Shown piece by piece: positions 1 to 12,603 of a stretch of 64,000 nucleotides of DNA; within the stretch, counting starts at the first letter, position 1; each line of letters begins with the position of its first letter. The position numbers and the translations under genes were made by a program. The notes beneath the pieces were generated by a model, which made no database searches, was not told where the DNA came from, and worked only from the letters and a program-made list of their open reading frames with translations. Source of the DNA: Echinococcus granulosus (lineage: Eukaryota > Platyhelminthes > Cestoda > Cyclophyllidea > Taeniidae); the NCBI RefSeq assembly GCF_000524195.1, contig NW_020170393.1, positions 369,846-433,845 on the forward strand. The letters are read 5' to 3'.

Positions 1-442
1 ATGGCGTCACTTTGTTCTCAACATATCAAATGCTACGTAGGAGTTGCAAATCCCAGTGGATAGGCGATCAAATTAAAGCCAAAAAGTCAGAACTGAGGGG
101 TTTTTTACCAACCATCGCAAGTCCAATTCAAAAAGTCATTACCTCATTCACCAAAACTAAGTCCATTTGTGGCCTGATTTAGTAGCTATAGTCGGAAGAA
201 TCGTTGCCTATGTAACTTAGGCTTACAAACAATGGCTTTCTCTAAAAGATGGCAACTGTAATCTATTGAATTCTCCACCAAATGAAAGGACACAAAATTC
301 TATCAAAACCACAAAAGGGCTAATCGTGTAACTTAAGCCATATCCACCTCTCGGAATCCAAGTTTAGCTGCCATCGAAACCACCAATCCGTATGTGTTTG
401 AACCAGTTAAGCATAACCACGGTTCCGCCAGGCTATTGTTTG
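1..442. other. no gene seen
   Basis: AT-rich, many stops in all frames; nothing recognised before TRIM copy 1. Confidence 0.6.
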
Positions 443-1513
443 TGTAAGGCGGTCGTTGTTTGCTTAGCACGCGATTTTGCTCAAGGGCCTCTTAGGTTCT
501 CCGCCACTGTACCTTAGCCGAATAGGCTGGTCTTTGGGCCATACCAGTAGCCCTAGTCCTACTGTATGGTATGTATACATATTCTAATCGAATGTTACGA
601 CTCCTCCTCGAGGAGCTACATTGGTGGCAGCGGGAAGGAAACCCGACCCTAAGGACATCTATCCTATTTCTACTGCTGGGTCATAAACGTTATTGTAAAG
701 AAAGAAGCGCATACGCTCCGAATGGTAGAATCGATGACGACTCCTAACGATAGAAGGGCTGTGAATGCCGTCTATCTTTGGCAGCTACCCTAGTCCTGTG
801 ATCCGCCGGAAAGCTATTAACAGCTCAAGCAACACTAGCCGTAAACCATCTGGAAAAGTTTCACCACGGGGCTGTCTACGGTGCCCGTATGAAGATGTCA
901 ATAAAGTGAGCTCACGATACCTCCACCTCTCCACCAGCCAGATTGAAAAAGCTAAGCGGCACTGAAGTGAGAACAAGAAGACAAGGAGGACTAGAAGAGA
1001 AGCCCTACTCCCCTCGCTTGAGGCACGACTCTACATGTAGGCCAATGTCCCCACGACTGGTTAAAGACACATGGTGGCCAGTACATTCCCCAAATCCAGT
1101 TTATATATCGAAAGAAACCTTAGGTCTAGTAGAATTGCCAAGAGGGATTAGTGATGCTTCGGTTAAGTATCTGCTCAATTGCGTGGAAATCCGACGACTG
1201 ACTTAAGTGGCTCGTGTTTTCCCACAACACTGATTGCGTTTCGATGGCTGACAGGAAAAGCCGACTAAAGAGAGCGCCGATTGCGACAATTAAAAGGGAA
1301 GAAGTGCTATGTAACGCCTTAATTGTTTGTTGAATTCTCGGTTTCGATAAATAGGTCACTTAATCCCTTCGCTATTGTGCCTTCGCTGGGTGGGTTGGCT
1401 TCCGAACCATGCCAGTAGCCTCAAGCACTTCCGTATACCGAATATTTACATATATGTATTCTGCCTGAGCATTATGTGCCCTTTAATCTTCAGGGAAGTC
1501 TTGGGTTGTCACA
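443..1513 (+). mobile_element. TRIM-type LTR element, copy 1, full length
   Basis: The 5' LTR is 443-620 (TGTAAGGC ... GCTACA) and the 3' LTR 1310-1513 (TGTAACGCC ... TGTCACA); both begin TG and end CA and align along their length with gaps. TTGGTGGCAGCGGGAA at 621 is the primer-binding-site-like sequence. The purine tract AAAAGGGAAGAAG lies just before the 3' LTR. The 689 bp interior has no long open frame and no gag or pol signature. Flanking 5-mers do not match, so any target-site duplication has decayed. Confidence 0.8.
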
Positions 1514-4500
1514 TTTACAACTTCTTAATATCTTCCTTTGTAGGGCCTTTTAGATCGCGCAAGTACCGCTGCCCCTCTCGCAGACTGTTACAACGCTGTC
1601 CTATTAGTAAAGTGTCCCGATATCACACATGTTGATAAAAGTGGACCTAATCCAGAGCTATTTTGTCTAGATACATGGCTAGTTGTAACAAAACTACAGA
1701 GACATCATTGTCTTGATATTTAACGACTTGGATAAAGCACAGGGAAAGACAAAAGTGCATTTAGTACTAAATTGCGCCTCGCTCTAGTGGGTAAAAGGAA
1801 GGGAGAGTAAGGTGACATACTTAGCAGTCAGACGGTTTTTACCAATTAACTGTTAAGTAATCATTTTAGACGTGGAGTCAGTAAACTAGAGGCAGTAGCA
1901 AGCTTGAGGAAAAACAAAAAGGGACATCACACTTGCGCTAGACGGCAGAGTACATTTGAGGATTTTTTACCTCACTGATGAGACGAAGGAAACCTAAAGC
2001 TCCCGAAATACTGATGGCCGCAAAAGTCGGGAGTTTGAACAATCGGCGTGGTTATTTGTGATTAAACGCGGTAGAGGTTCGCTTACTCAATGAAACTGGA
2101 TGAAGAGCATCCCACTTTGCTTGCTTGTAGGAAGTAATTAACTTGAAGATGAAGTACTAATTTAAAAGTCATTTGAAGTAACTCGAACTACATACTTGAT
2201 AGCACTAGTGATTGCGATCATACTGAATAACAGCACCAAATAAATTGTACTAAGTCTATTTAGTTGCCATTGTTCACGAATAGGGAAAGTAGTTGTGACG
2301 TCGGCTTTTAAGGCGACTTGAAGGAGATTTCTTTGCCTGTATACGACGTCAGTTAGGCTATTTTTGGTTCTTAGCCCACTGAGGACAGAGAAGTATTACA
2401 GCTTTCATACTATGATTAACAATTGTGACCGGTGCAACGTATGCACCCCCTTCTTACTTTGGATCGCAATTATTACTGGGTGAGGCGAAGTCAATTTTGG
2501 TTGCCCAAAAGTCAACTTTTTAAGAGACATATGGGATTGAAATATTTGTCCTGCATTAGATCCCAAAAGATGGTAAGTTTATGCAACACCCGAGTTCGCT
2601 GGGCACCCCATATCCCCCAGAGTAGGGAGCCGGGCTGCCGTATTCAAGCTACGGTAGAATGGAGGCTGTCTGAGTCCCATAAGTGGATCATGTCTCGAGG
2701 AATATGGCGAGATATTACCCAGAGAGATACTGAAATCATGATTAATGCGCCTTAACAATGAAGAGAGGGCTCAGGGGACTTATCGAATGTGTCGTGCATG
2801 TGTGTACATCCTGGTACTGCAGTCAGCATACCCTAAATCTCGCTACTTTGTATGTAAGGATGGTTGAAATCGTGAGAAATTTCCGAGACATTAGTAAATG
2901 ATTATAAATAGTGGTAAAAAAGAAATGGGGTGGGGATTGCAGAACAGGTTGGAGTGATTGCGGATCTAGAGCTATCTCTCTCATGCCAAATTGCGGATTA
3001 TGGGATTACGCCTGAATTGAGCACTCCAGAAAACCGCTGCTGCTTAAATTTACCGAAAAGAAACGAATAAGACCGCACTTTATGCAACTTAAATTTACGC
3101 ACTGAATAGTACCTCAATCGCATTGTATTACTAGCACCCGTACAAACGCAGGCCTTCTTCATCTTAGGGGCATATTATGAGCTGAACCGTGGGCAGCTTT
3201 GTAGTTTTATCAGAAATAGACCCATTTAAACGCCTCTTACCTCTCTTTAACTATACTTGCTTGTCAAACATGAATTTATTGTGCCACTTATTGTCCAACT
3301 ACTTTACAGTACACTTTGTACAAACCGTACTCTCATGGTCTCCATGGAATTAACTCACTTAAAGTGCAATTGGACCTCATCAAATTATTTAAAAAGGGAA
3401 ACAATGACAGTGTATTTAGATTAGTTTTATACTGCTTTGCCTCACAGTGTTGGGTAAAATGATTTGGCAACTGGTGGCATCAAGGTGTGAAACTTTTCGT
3501 TCCTTGCTCTACTCGACTGTGTCCGCTTTCCACCGACATCACCGTAGACAAGCTTATCGCCTCTTACGTTCTTCAAACATGGCATGCCAAATAAGAAAGG
3601 AATTCTGTTTACAGTTCGATACTAGGTGACAGCTATACAGGGGAAAAAATATATTTCTGCTGGTGTCGACGCCAGACTTACACAATGATATGATCTGCCC
3701 GAGGCACAGCTTGCCAATGTGCTACGAGTGAGCCCCTCTAACAGTAGCAATAAAAAGTTTTTAAGCACACGCCTGTTTTAGCTACTCTGTTCTCTGTTGA
3801 CGATTATCTAGATTGATGGCAGCAAATTATCCTTCCAAATCGGGGATGTGTATACTTATGAGACAGGTTAATGCAAAATGATGGTTGTATGGTGCCTCCG
3901 AGTCAAAAATGTGCAAATATATATATCTGGGGAGGGATTAGCTCAAATATTTGGTGGAAACTCTCTATCATGCCTTTGATCTAACTTTCAAAGAGCAATG
4001 GCACCATTGAGATTAATTTTCTACTGTAGTTTTTTTAAAAGCGACCCCAAAAATTCACAGAATGGATAATGGAAAGTGCTCCATACAAAATGGGATTGTC
4101 CGTGTATGCAATAAAAGTGCCAAGTCTTGCCTATTCCTTTGTCTGTTCACCAGTCTATCTAATTTATATGCTTAATGAAGTTCTATTTGGTATCGTAATG
4201 ATATCGCGCATATTTGGTCATTTGCTGAGGTCAGGACCCTATCCACAGCCTAAAGAGCCACTTTCAATAGTGATTCAACACGTATGAATTATCCAGCTTT
4301 AGGATACCGGGTCTGAGAGTACAAACACAGAGTGCTGAAGGAAAGTGGATCAGGTTAAATTAAAACTCGGATTTCAAATAACTTTCTTTATTCTCCCGCA
4401 AGAATGGGGAACTATGTTCCTCCATTCTCTTCAAGTTGTTCATATTTAAAATCCCACTAACTTTTTACCGTGCTAAGATTTCCGAAGGTGAGAATTCCTA

Positions 4501-7500
4501 GATAAAGATGTTTTACTCGCATATGCAACATATTAGGTCCATTTTCATGGGTTAATCCAAAATTAGGTACATTTCCCTTGACTTATTCATGACTCCACAC
4601 ATCGCGAGCGTCTGTTTTGCAGGCACCGAAAGGTAGAGCTTTTAATGTATGCATTTACACCCCATGTTTGCTGCATTCTTGGCCATTAAAAACGCAATGC
4701 GCATCAGTTCACTTCATTCAAGAGTTGTGGCCATGACAAATAATTGGGGTCACTTTGAGTTGGCTATAGCTCCCCTTCACAGTTCCGTCTCAGGGTTAGA
4801 CATGGAGCGTGAGAAATAGCTTTTAGTTATTTCAGAGCTGTAGAGTCTCAGCGTCAAGTTGACCCGCCCTAGTCCGAGTCCGTTTTCTGTATTGCCAGTA
4901 CCACACGCAACTAACGCTGATCTATATAAGCATACGGGCCGCTGTTGGGCGAGTTACACTTCAGCTAGCCAACTGACAAAGTCCCAGTGTTATTCAAGGG
5001 CAAATTCGAAGCGGGTCAGAGTTTAACTGACCAAGGTAACCAAGTAAGGTGAAGGTGAGTAGAGCATTCCATGCACATGCCAAACAAACCAGCAAGTCCT
5101 GGTTACAAGTGACCCAAGTTTCCTTCCTAATGTGATACATCTATGTTCCTGGATTCAGGAGGCAAAGACTTTTTTTGCAAGTTTACGGCGCATCCGGTTT
5201 AAAACACAGGCAGCTATGCAACTAGAAGACTTAACCATCGGTTTTCAAAAAAATGCAAGACATTTTTCCAACAAATTGGAATGGGAAGTAACAAAATAAT
5301 CCTGTACCATGCTGTAATGTAAGGCCTGGTGAATTTTCGCCAGTTGGTAACAGGAGGTAATATACTTTGGGGCTTTCACGTCAATACAATTTCTAGTAAT
5401 TTATCTTAATAAATTTAAGAGCAAATTGGTTATGCCCACTGACGAAAAAGTTGTCTCTCATGCTGGAATGAAAATCTTGTAAAATACATTTTCCGTTGAG
5501 CGAAATCCCCCGCCTAATTCCCCCACATGTCCAACTTTTCTATCCCACTAGGCTTTTAGCCATTTTAACCGTCTCCTGTGCTCATAATTTAGCACATGAT
5601 AAAAATTGAGGTTATTTTCAAGACGGTGAACCTATTTCGCACTTCCAAGAGATTTGTAAAGTAAACAGAAGTTGGGACCTTAAAAATTGAAGCGACTATT
5701 TCGTCTGTTGTCGGTAATGCGTGTCACTTTGCTACCTACCATAAATGGAGCCGGCAATCATTTCAGTCGCATTCCAAACCGAAGTGTTGAGGGTAACGGG
5801 AGAACGACCGCACTGTGCAGTTGAGGTCATGCGGAAACGTCGAAAAGTAGGTCCGATTAATGTCCAACATGCGATACAATCATATCAGTGGAATACGGAC
5901 CAAGAGTCAATAAACTTCTTCCTGTTTCCCAATTAATTCATTATTCTGTACTTTAAAGATTATCTTTTTTACAGCCTGTTTCATTACAAACCTATTTCTT
6001 CCAATATAAAAATTTCCTAATAAAACCAAGTTTTCGATGTCTTGAAAATTGCAGTTTCACAAGGACGAATCCTTCGCCCGCCAGTCAGTAAACAAATGTA
6101 GTCATCGGATGAAATTAATAAAAGTAGATCGGCTCTTAAACTGGTGGCCTTGTTGATATTTTGCTAATTCAAGATAGAATCATCTATCCTGGGCATTGAC
6201 GGTGCTGAGAATCTAAACCCTGGTCATCCTAACCTTCCAGTATCTCTTTCAAGATGCTTTCAACAAATTTGGTCGCTAAAACGGATTCCAAGCTACCAAG
6301 CCTCGGATTAACGAACCCTTGTGAGAATATTTAAAGGCATACACACACTACTCGGCGTACATTTGTTAATTCAACTTTTGTAGCAATTTAATGTTGAAGT
6401 AGGCTTGAGGATTTTCCGGCTTATGGAATTGCTTAGCCAGGGAAAAAATTTTGTGTTCGCAGAAAAAAGTCACGAACAAGCTGTGCTGCTGGTTTTGATT
6501 ACAAAATAAGCGCTGTGAGATCCAAGTAAAGAAAAAAATAATCAAAGTCTACTTTCTGGTGTAACCATTTAAGAGGCCAAATTGGGATGGCAAATAAGTC
6601 CTTCCGACATGGAGGAGCGTAACTCTCAGAAATCCAAGCCGAAGAAAACTACATGAACTTGGTAGCTTAGAATAATCATTTCCTGGACTATAAACTTCTT
6701 CTGCTCTTTTTGCATCATTTAACGGCACAATTGTATGACGTTTCCATCGCGATTAAAAATTCTCATTTCGGCGACGGTTGATGGGCTTGACATCACAAAG
6801 AGCCACTCAAAAAGCAAAGAAAATGTAAACTAGGGTACCTTCTAAAATAAGAAGACTACAAGTTAGCATTTTGGGAAGGCCAAGAAGATGTAAAGGAATG
6901 GGAAAATATGGTTTTAGTGGTTTGTTTTCCAAAGTCCTTTAACAATACAACATTTCATACGAAAAGGCTTTCGTATTGTTTGAATTTCGTGTAAACGAAC
7001 TTTAAAGATCGCGTATCTTGTGTCTGTGATGTCAAAGTTGGATGCAAACAACAACATGAAGTTAACTTGAAAGTAAAACATGCCTGCAAGTGAATTTGAA
7101 CTTATAAAATCCATGCTGCCTTTTAATATGCGACCGAAAATGCATAAAATTATCGCAATTAAATTATTCTCTATACTGTTTAGTAAAAATTTTCTAGGTT
7201 TCTCTGTCCCATTTAAAAGTATTTCAATTTGTACATTCCCAGACTTTAGACATTTATAGGTGAACTCCCGACTCTGATGTCGCATCTGCTTTAATACCCT
7301 GGAGTCTTCAGAGAGTCCCGAAATGTCCTGCACCCAAGCACAATCCATTCCCTAATTCACGCATAAAAACATTAATAATGCTTCACAACATGTAGGCTTC
7401 ATTACTAAATTGGTCCTGTCCCATTGTATTGTTTTGGCGACATAGCGACTGAGCACTCAGTTGGCCACCGCCTACGGAGGCGCCTGTGGCCGGATGCCTA

Positions 7501-8160
7501 ATGGAAGGGGACTAAGCCAGGGCGTTGAAATGCACCAGGTTCGTGGGCCGAAATCCTACTTGTGAGATCTAAACACACACGCTATGGCTAAGCTTCTAAA
7601 TACTGATTTCACCTGCCTTTGCTACAGTAGCAAAACGAAAAGTTCTGCTATTTTCACTTTCTAAATTCCTTTCCATTGGCATTATGAAATGGGTGCCTGT
7701 ACAGTATAAACTCATTCATGCATTGCAGGAAAAGGCTAATATTGTTGACCAGTTCTGTGTGGAATGAAGAGCAAAGAAGTACATTTATTTCAACTATTTT
7801 ACTCATATTTAAATACACAACTAATCGGCATCCAATTTTCGGAAAGCACAAAAAAGGCTCTTTTGTCACACAAAAAGGCATGAGTTGAAATATAGCGGAA
7901 TCATAAAAAGGCGTTTTTAGTAGTACTACTCTCTAGATCCATGAAAATGTGCTATATTTATTCTTTTGAAACAAAGTCTCGCTCCTGCAGCCAAAAGTGC
8001 TAAATTGTAGGCTTCACTGATAATTAATATAACACTTTTATGATCATAAATGTCCTGGCCATCGCACTTATTGTGTTCCTTTTAAGGCAAGTTATCTAGA
8101 GCCAGTAGTGGGATTTTTCACCTGATGGATCAAGTGAAGATGAAGAGATAGGAGACTTAC
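1514..8160. other. no supported gene
   Basis: AT-rich sequence with short open frames only. The longest (6914-7348, minus, 144 codons) lacks splice signals, compositional bias or recognisable motifs. The hairpin pair at 7448-7491 is the only clear structure. Confidence 0.5.
7448..7491. repeat. two adjacent hairpins
   Basis: ACTGAG-CA-CTCAGT (7448-7461) is directly followed by GGCCACCGCCT (7463-7473) pairing with AGGCG and GTGGCC (7478-7491) with a 3-nt bulge. A GGTTCG at about 7540 resembles the core of a tRNA B box, so a short interspersed element is possible. No second copy seen in the window. Confidence 0.4.
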
Positions 8161-8506
8161 CGTTTGAGAAGTATGTCATACTCGTCCGAGGTGCTCTCTA
8201 ACCAACTGCGCACTTGTTTTTCCACCGGTTCTCTAACCGAGAAAGGGGGTATGGCAGAGGCGACAGTAGTGGTGGTAGACACAGGCAAAGGGTTGGGGGC
8301 GTCAATTTGCTCATGAGATCGCCCTGTCTCCCTCTCCACCTCTCTTTTCCAGTCTCCAATCTCTGGGGTAATCCGTAAGGGCGCTGTCGGGTGATGTTTC
8401 GTGATCTGTGGCGCTTGAGGCGGCGGTGGATAGGTCTGGTCCATAGAATTCTGACCCGCTTGTGAGGTGGAGCTTATACGCCTCGCGTGCAACCTCTTAA
8501 TGTGGA
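8161..8506 (-). CDS. candidate minus-strand exon A, Pro/Thr-rich, unrecognised
   Basis: Read on the minus strand, an open frame of about 115 codons ends at AAACG|GTAAGT, a perfect donor (phase 2), and starts after ATCTCTTTTAG. Another acceptor lies 14 nt upstream. The peptide has YPPPPQAPQITKHHPTAP, a charged helix (GDWKREVERETGRSHEQI) and ends WLESTSDEYDILLK. Base composition is GC-richer than its surroundings. It looks like a cytoplasmic linker or tail. I do not recognise it; a chance open frame is less likely but possible. Confidence 0.45.
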
Positions 8507-11500
8507 CTAAAAGAGATTGCCTAATGGTGCAAAAGTTTCCAACATCATTGTCAAATTATGCCTGAAATAGATGAGGGCTCTAAAGGATCGCCATGGCTTT
8601 TGTGCTTAGAAATTGAGCAAATTAGGGTAAAGGGGTGAGTCTCTCAGTGAATAAAATATCTTGACAATAATGTTGTTACACTGATTGCAAAAGAGTTGGA
8701 CGTGTATCTCCCTTACTGGGTGCGAACAGGTCTGTGAAAATGCAGCGGTCCTAATATTCACGAGTTGCTTCTACAAATCCTCCGAAATAAATAATTCATT
8801 CACTTTTCTTCTTTTCAGCAGCTTTAATTTACAAACCAAAAGTGAGGGTATAATTAGAACGGAAGAGCTGCTTAAGTCTAAGCCTCTACATTGAGTAAAC
8901 TCCTTTTTACCCGGAGAATGTCATTCAGTAAGATGGATTATGGGTGCTACCGTAATTAAAACAGATTAGATTGTCCCAGAAGCCCTAACGATCTGTTTGA
9001 GGCTGTAACTCGGCGACTCTCGGTAACTGCTTGCATTTCAACGTAATGAAAAAAAGTAGCCTTAATGTAAAGGATGACTGAACGTAAGGTGTGAAAAGTT
9101 CCTACAGGTTTTCACGACAAAGGGGAGTTTTGAATTCCTGCTTGTAGCACATGTCAGATGTTGGTGATCTTCCTGATGAGTATAAACAATCGCTGTGGGT
9201 CTAAACACTCTCATCTAATAGTTGTTTTCTATCTTCTACCTAGTCGGCTAAGCAAGGGTGATGTGAAATGCAAATAACATCAATCAGGCGCAAAAAGTTC
9301 CGTCTTTCTTGTAGTTGATGGAGGAAGAGAAATCAAATGTTAACTATACCGCTAAACGACCACGTTATAGCACCCCATATTAACCACTTTCAAGAAAAGC
9401 CTTGTCTCCATAGGTAATCTAAAATATCGGTCCTTTTGCTTAATAATGCGTGCCAAATTTCGCTAAAACTTCTGTGGATACGTGCCTTTGGGTATCTTTA
9501 ATATTTCAAGCGTCGGGCGCATTTCGAGGCAAGCTGAGATGTGGTCTTGGCAGGATTTGAAAGGGCTGGGACATAATTATTCAAGCTTATCGGATACAGT
9601 CTTTGATCAATGTTTAATATTTTTAAAAGAAGGAAAAAAATTAACGCCGTTCTATTTTTGTTACCGGCGCAGCTTTATGGGAGACGGAAACGTCACCAAC
9701 GCTATAGCACCTTCGCATACATCAAAGATAAGATGGGGGCAGGAGAGAGGAGAAAAAAAGTCTGCTAAAGTAAAAGTTGGCTTTTTAGGTTTTAATACTA
9801 AAATATTGTAGGCAAATGATGGGAAGTTGTGATTTATAAAGGCGTTAAAAGAGTAGCCTTTGTTACCTGTTCGTGTTGGTGGTTGATTCGGCAGGGGTAG
9901 GACCAACTTCTGATCACTATCGTTTGGTCCCGATTTTGTTTCCCCAGCATCTATTTTTTCTTCAGTCCAGTTCCTTTAAATAGCGAAAAGCCACAATCAC
10001 ATTAGCTGTTTAACATTACAATACAGGAAGTAGAGGAATTTCAACTTATAAAAAGAGAAATAACCGGAGTATGTCAATTTGATTCAATTTAACTCCGATG
10101 CGCTATCATCTACATCAAAAGCAGGCAAGCATTCACTGAGATATAATTATGGGTTTGTAACCGATTAGGGTATTTAGCGTTCTCTTTCGCAAAATTAGTA
10201 AGAAAATTCCTGATGCCAACACGCATTTGAATAGCTTTTGCTCAGTTAGAGTTTGGTTTGTTCGGAGGTTACCGCTCATCTGCATTCAATTGCATTTCCA
10301 TAATTCGAATCGCCGTATAGGTCTAAGGAGAGCGCAAGCTTTTGCTAAATTTCTCCTGTATTTTCGCTTGGAATAAGTGATGAGTAGATTGCGCTGAAGA
10401 GTTGCGACTTGGTCAATCGGAGCTCAATGCGGAATTTGTAAACTAGTGACAGTATGAAGACTTTCCAAAAGCGTTTGAAATTCTCATTACTTCTGTCTTT
10501 AGTTAATACTATTAATTGCTCCCGTTATTAAGTGGATTAGAGTCAAATGAGTGTTTGCTTCTGTCTATGCGCTTTCAAATTGTTCGAAGCACTAAACTTC
10601 ATCTTTCGTAGTTCCGGGTGCAAAGGAAAAACAACATGGGATAGCAACTAAATTTTTTACCTTTAAGTGTGATCAGCTATCTCTCCGTCTTTATTTACTT
10701 TCACCTAAAATTGTCATCTGCCTGCGTTTTATGTACTGCAGACAAATTCACTAGGGCACTAACTACCACGGCGTTTTCAAAGAAATAGGCGGGCGCAACT
10801 ACCCAGAGGTGACCACATCCATTGAGGCGTCCATGTCGTAGATCCTTTGTCGTCGAAGCAGCTTCCTTTTCTGCTTCAGGAGGAGGTGATCAGTAACTTC
10901 TCCAGGCATTGTTTCCTCCTTTAAATACCATAAAAATTTCTCAGACCTCTTCATAAAAAGTGTCTTAACTCAACCAGCTCACAAAAATAGTTTTTATTAT
11001 CTCGAAAATGAGCTTTTATTACCTTGGAGGTTAACTGTTATTTGTATGTGTTCTAACCTGACGTTTTGTCTTTGAAAATAAACTACTACTAGGAGTCGGT
11101 CCTTTAAGTACCGCCAGGTCGGTGTGATGATGTGGCATTAATCAGTGGGAAAATGGTAGTTCTAGCTGACTTTGTAAAGGTTCCTAAATTCAATGCTCCC
11201 ACCTTGAGTCCAAAAGTAAAGGCAGGAACGAAGGAAATCAAGTGTCAAACCCATGTGTGCCAGTTCCTCAGATTTGGCAGTTGGTACCTTTTGAGAATTC
11301 AACAGTTACTGTGAGATAGTGTTTTACCTGATTAAGGCTATCCCTTCCTACTTAAACCCTCTTCACTAACAGGCTTAGTCCTCTGGCTCACATTGAAAGG
11401 ACTTTGGGGGTGAGCGTGATGGAGTCAGACAATCACTTCCATTGAATTAATGGATATTTTATGAATGGGTATAGTAATATCTTTTAATGGTTGTTTACCA

Positions 11501-11883
11501 TGGTGATGAATTATGTACCAAGATTTCGCTAGTGCTTCTGCCGCTCTGGTCGTCGATTTTGAAACACAACTTGCGATTGCATGACAACAAGACGAAATAA
11601 TCTAAAAGTGGGGATTTCACCGGACAGAAGGAAGTAAAATTTTTCATTAAAGAATTTCTCCTCGTAAGAAAAACATCTAAGCTGTGTAGTCATGACAAGT
11701 ACTTTATCACACCTTAGCCGCGATTCCTCACTGTATTGAGGCAATACATGGCCAAAGTGAAGTTTATTGCTTAGATTAAAAACTGAAGGTTTTTTATCAC
11801 CGTTTTAATCAAGCTTTATGACTTTAAGCCATTCAAAAGTTCACAGCGAACTATTCACGATTTCTCTAGCTAATCTCAACTGG
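8507..11883. other. between candidate exons A and B; nothing supported
   Basis: If exons A and B belong to one minus-strand gene, this is intron. No other convincing exon seen. Confidence 0.4.
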
Positions 11884-12353
11884 CTAGTGTATAATGAATT
11901 CAGTCTGATGAGTAGCGAATACCTCCACTTCCGAAGTTTCTAGACCTCCCTGTTCGTTTAGCGTGTCGTTATCAACATCATTGCCATCCACAGGTGGCAG
12001 AGACGAGAGGGTGTCAGAGGGTCCCATCGAGGGGTCTCGGCGGCTCAGTGTGCCACGAACCAGCCAGCCAAGGACACTGCCGGAACCGGGCCTGATCTCC
12101 TCAACTCCACGCTCACCACCATGGTGGCGTTTCTTGCGCTTCAGGGTGGACGTGGGTGTGGGCGTGGCCGTGGAGGTCGGACTGGTGGTACCCTCCAGGT
12201 CGGGGCAAGAGAAGCCCAGATCAAGGCGCGCCAGGTTTCGCGCCACTCGGTACAGCGTGCGTTGCATAAAGGGACAGCAGGTGCGTTGGCGGGGCATTTT
12301 TGCCTTCGTCACTAGGTACTCAAAGCAGTAGCTGTTTCGTGTCTGCATGACTC
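11884..12353 (-). CDS. candidate minus-strand exon B, basic and Thr-rich, possibly terminal
   Basis: On the minus strand the frame is open from a good acceptor (TTAATTACAG|GAGTC) to a TAG at 11884, about 155 codons. It starts VMQTRNSYCFEYLVTKAKMP, with CCPFMQRTLYRVARNLARLD, then a Thr/Pro/Ser stretch, the basic cluster KRKKRHHGGERG and an acidic end. GC-rich compared with flanks. It could be the last exon or could splice on at an AG|GTCTAG or GAG|GTATTC donor near 11922-11940. No family recognised. The 100-N gap begins 150 bp upstream of it on this strand. Confidence 0.5.
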
Positions 12354-12503
12354 CTGTAATTAATGCAAACCTACATTAATCAACCACATCTCAAGATGGA
12401 TTTTACTAGGTCCTATGGTATTTTAAGTCGGTAGTACGTAATTATGGCACCCAAATGAGGTTTTTAGTAGGGTTGGTTCTACTGTTCCTAATTTGGAAAG
12501 TGC

Positions 12504-12603
12504 NNNNNNNNNNNNNNNNNNNNNNNNNNNNNNNNNNNNNNNNNNNNNNNNNNNNNNNNNNNNNNNNNNNNNNNNNNNNNNNNNNNNNNNNNNNNNNNNN
12601 NNN
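12504..12603. other. assembly gap, 100 N
   Basis: Exactly 100 unknown bases, the usual placeholder for a gap of unknown length. Sequence and distance on either side may not be truly adjacent. Confidence 0.98.

Noticed and set aside
943..1206. 87-codon open frame at the left end
   Set aside because: Lies wholly within TRIM copy 1.
2432..2755. 107-codon plus-strand open frame
   Set aside because: No homology recognised and no supporting splice or start context.
6914..7348. 144-codon minus-strand open frame
   Set aside because: AT-rich, no recognisable motif, no splice signals of note; consistent with a chance open frame.
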